Below, piece after piece: positions 62,693-64,000 of a stretch of DNA of 64,000 nucleotides; the first letter of the stretch is position 1, and every line of letters begins with the position of its first letter. Below the pieces are notes generated by a model, which was not told where the DNA came from, ran no database searches, and was given only the letters and a program-made list of their open reading frames with translations. Source of the stretch: Galbibacter orientalis DSM 19592 (GTDB lineage Bacteria; Bacteroidota; Bacteroidia; Flavobacteriales; Flavobacteriaceae); contig NZ_JH651379.1 in the NCBI RefSeq assembly GCF_000260115.1, positions 930,001 to 994,000 of the forward strand. Direction: 5' to 3'. A program made the position numbers and the translations under genes.

Positions 62693-63046
62693 ATGAGAAA
62701 TGACAAAGAAAATTTTATAGTTAATCACTCATTCAAGTTTTCACTTGCTATTATTCAATTTTCTGAAGAACTAAGAGGATTGTATAAATATGAAATGGCA
62801 TCCCAAATTTTTAGATCTGGTACATCTATAGGAGCAAATATTGCTGAAGCACAAAATGCAGAAGGTAAAGCCGATTTTATACATAAGTTTAAAATAGCAG
62901 CTAAAGAAGCTGATGAGGTGAAATATTGGTTGAAATTATGTTTAGCGTCTCCTTATTATCCATGTCCAGATGGAATATTATTAGACGATTTGAAATCGAT
63001 AATATTAGTAATAAGTAAAATTATAGCTACGAGTAAAAACAAGTAA
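62693..63046 (+). CDS. Four-helix bundle protein (S23/IVP family)
   Basis: A 117-residue protein of the 23S rRNA intervening-sequence protein family: FKFSLAIIQFSEELRGLYKY, SGTSIGANIAEAQNAEGKAD and FIHKFKIAAKEADEVKYWLK are the family blocks. These genes insert at many sites in Bacteroidota. Here it sits between scoA and scoB, flanked by AATTTGAAAATTTGAAAATG on the left and TTTTCAAATTACCTCATTTA on the right, partly complementary ends. I chose the ATG at 62693. The frame also has a TTG at 62687. Its role is unknown. Confidence 0.88.
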   Translation: MRNDKENFIVNHSFKFSLAIIQFSEELRGLYKYEMASQIFRSGTSIGANIAEAQNAEGKADFIHKFKIAAKEADEVKYWLKLCLASPYYPCPDGILLDDLKSIILVISKIIATSKNK

Positions 63047-63084
63047 TTTTCAAATTACCTCATTTACTAATTAACAAATTAATT

Positions 63085-63741
63085 ATGAGTTTAAATAAAG
63101 AACAAATAGCGCAGCGTATTGCCAAGGAAGTTAAAGACGGGTATTATGTAAATTTAGGAATCGGAATCCCTACTTTAGTTGCTAATTATGTACGGGATGA
63201 TATTTCGGTAGAATTTCAAAGTGAGAATGGCGTTTTAGGAATGGGACCATTTCCTTTTGAAGGAGAAGAAGATGCTGATATTATTAATGCAGGAAAGCAA
63301 ACCATTACTACGTTAAAAGGAGCTTCTTTTTTTGATTCTTCTTTAAGCTTTGGGATGATTCGTGGGCAACATGTAGATTTAACTATTCTTGGAGCAATGG
63401 AAGTGGCGGAGAATGGCGACATTGCCAACTGGAAAATTCCTGGAAAAATGGTAAAAGGAATGGGAGGAGCAATGGATTTGGTAGCTTCCGCAGAAAATAT
63501 AATTGTTGCTATGATGCATACCAATCGTGCTGGAGAGTCTAAGTTATTAAAAGAATGTTCGCTTCCGTTAACGGGGGTTAAATGTGTAAAAAAGATAGTA
63601 ACTAATCTTGCTGTTTTGGAGGTAACTAAAGATGGATTTCTATTGTTAGAACGAGCTCCTGGGGTTTCTGTTGATGAAATTAAAAATGCTACAGCTGGGA
63701 GGCTTATTGTTAATGAAAACACGCCAGAAATGGTTTTGTAA
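63085..63741 (+). CDS. scoB: 3-oxoacid CoA-transferase subunit B
   Basis: A 218-residue beta subunit that carries the catalytic glutamate forming the glutamyl-CoA thioester, seen in VEFQSENGVLGMGPFPFEGE near residue 50. KDGYYVNLGIGIPTLVANYV, FGMIRGQHVDLTILGAMEVA and GKMVKGMGGAMDLVASAENI are further family blocks. The length and start match the family. It pairs with scoA upstream. Confidence 0.95.
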   Translation: MSLNKEQIAQRIAKEVKDGYYVNLGIGIPTLVANYVRDDISVEFQSENGVLGMGPFPFEGEEDADIINAGKQTITTLKGASFFDSSLSFGMIRGQHVDLTILGAMEVAENGDIANWKIPGKMVKGMGGAMDLVASAENIIVAMMHTNRAGESKLLKECSLPLTGVKCVKKIVTNLAVLEVTKDGFLLLERAPGVSVDEIKNATAGRLIVNENTPEMVL

Positions 63742-63745
63742 ATCA

Positions 63746-63862
63746 ATTATTAGGGTTTAACTCCTTGTAGTCTGTCTTATGTTTGCTTAAACTCTCTGTA
63801 TATAAATGAGTTAAATTTATTTTGTTTGAATGCCTACTGTCTGGGCTTACCAAGATAGTGTT
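63746..63862 (+). repeat. Diverged copy of the ~112 bp dispersed element
   Basis: It has TTATTAGGGTTTAACTCCTT, AAATGAGTTAAATTTATTTT and the end GAATGCCTACTGTCTGGGCT TACCAAGATAGTGTT, in the same order as other copies but with more changes. The final bases of the window (63863-64000) show no gene or recognised feature. Confidence 0.65.
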
Positions 63863-64000
63863 AAGAACAGTTTTTTTAAAAGTGCATTTCATCGAATTTT
63901 TATATCTCTATATCCGATAATTCATTATTTATTTTAGATTTGCCACCGTCAAAAAGGGATTATTGTGCTAAAACATATAAAATTTTATTTTGACAACAAG

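Overview
The window is low-GC DNA from a member of the Bacteroidota, almost certainly a marine-type Flavobacteriaceae. The evidence is gldH and an sprE/porW homologue (gliding and type IX secretion), an atpB with a long His/Glu-rich N-terminal extension, an ATP synthase operon without atpD and atpC, DUF4837, DUF4292, DUF5687 and HU-CCDC81/SPOR proteins, and Bacteroidota-type promoters of the form TAnnTTTG. Most genes are chromosomal housekeeping genes. No prophage, insertion sequence with a transposase, CRISPR array or rRNA operon is visible. One tRNA gene (Cys) is present.

Layout. 1-5.7 kb: a GH3-family gene (cut by the window edge), M23 peptidase, tatA, DUF4837 lipoprotein, MltD-like transglycosylase and pgk. 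6.2-8.5 kb: the DNA polymerase III delta' gene followed by a nine-unit array of about 120 bp repeats. 8.5-20.4 kb: metzincin-type protease, a small EF-hand membrane protein, an S41-like protease, a TPR protein, a GMC oxidoreductase with its subunit 3, tRNA-Cys, folB, a sulfatase and a flavin/2Fe-2S reductase. 20.5-26.0 kb: a PadR-controlled operon with three paralogous small membrane proteins, an ABC exporter and a carboxypeptidase-regulatory-like domain protein. 26.0-26.9 kb: an 800 bp non-coding interval bounded by a direct repeat and holding an array of ACGT-cored inverted repeats. 26.9-36 kb: sprE/porW, bactofilin, then atpZ, a small membrane protein and atpBEFHAG. 36.5-43.8 kb: small secreted proteins, then a flippase, dut, sugar nucleotidyltransferase, TPR, DUF4292 and EnvC-like gene run. 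43.9-54.7 kb: thioesterase, esterase, OmpW, HU/SPOR, dprA, trpS, plsC, an ECF sigma factor with a barrel protein that probably spans the envelope, a lipoprotein and recA. 54.7-55.9 kb: non-coding, with an orphan terminator (candidate small RNA) and dispersed repeats. 55.9-64 kb: trhO, ricT-like, gldH, PBP1A, pncA and scoA/scoB with a four-helix-bundle gene between them.

The most unusual content is in the non-coding DNA. (i) Fourteen ACGT cores lie within 175 bp, arranged as consecutive inverted repeats whose flanks differ between hairpins but match within each one. (ii) A REP/MITE-like element of about 112 bp occurs at least nine times. One copy interrupts a duplicated sequence, which shows the empty site, and two copies supply the final codons and stop codons of neighbouring genes (the sigma factor and a lipoprotein). 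(iii) The last codons of atpG are re-used as a six-fold repeat downstream of it. (iv) A 153 bp element has 20 bp perfect terminal inverted repeats. (v) Seventeen units of a telomere-like heptamer supply the sulfatase stop codon. (vi) The PadR operon has a perfect 11 bp-arm operator candidate and three diverged copies of a short N-terminal domain placed next to PadR, which resembles PadR-associated membrane modules of Firmicutes.

All calls come from reading the sequence and recalled family knowledge. No database search was run.
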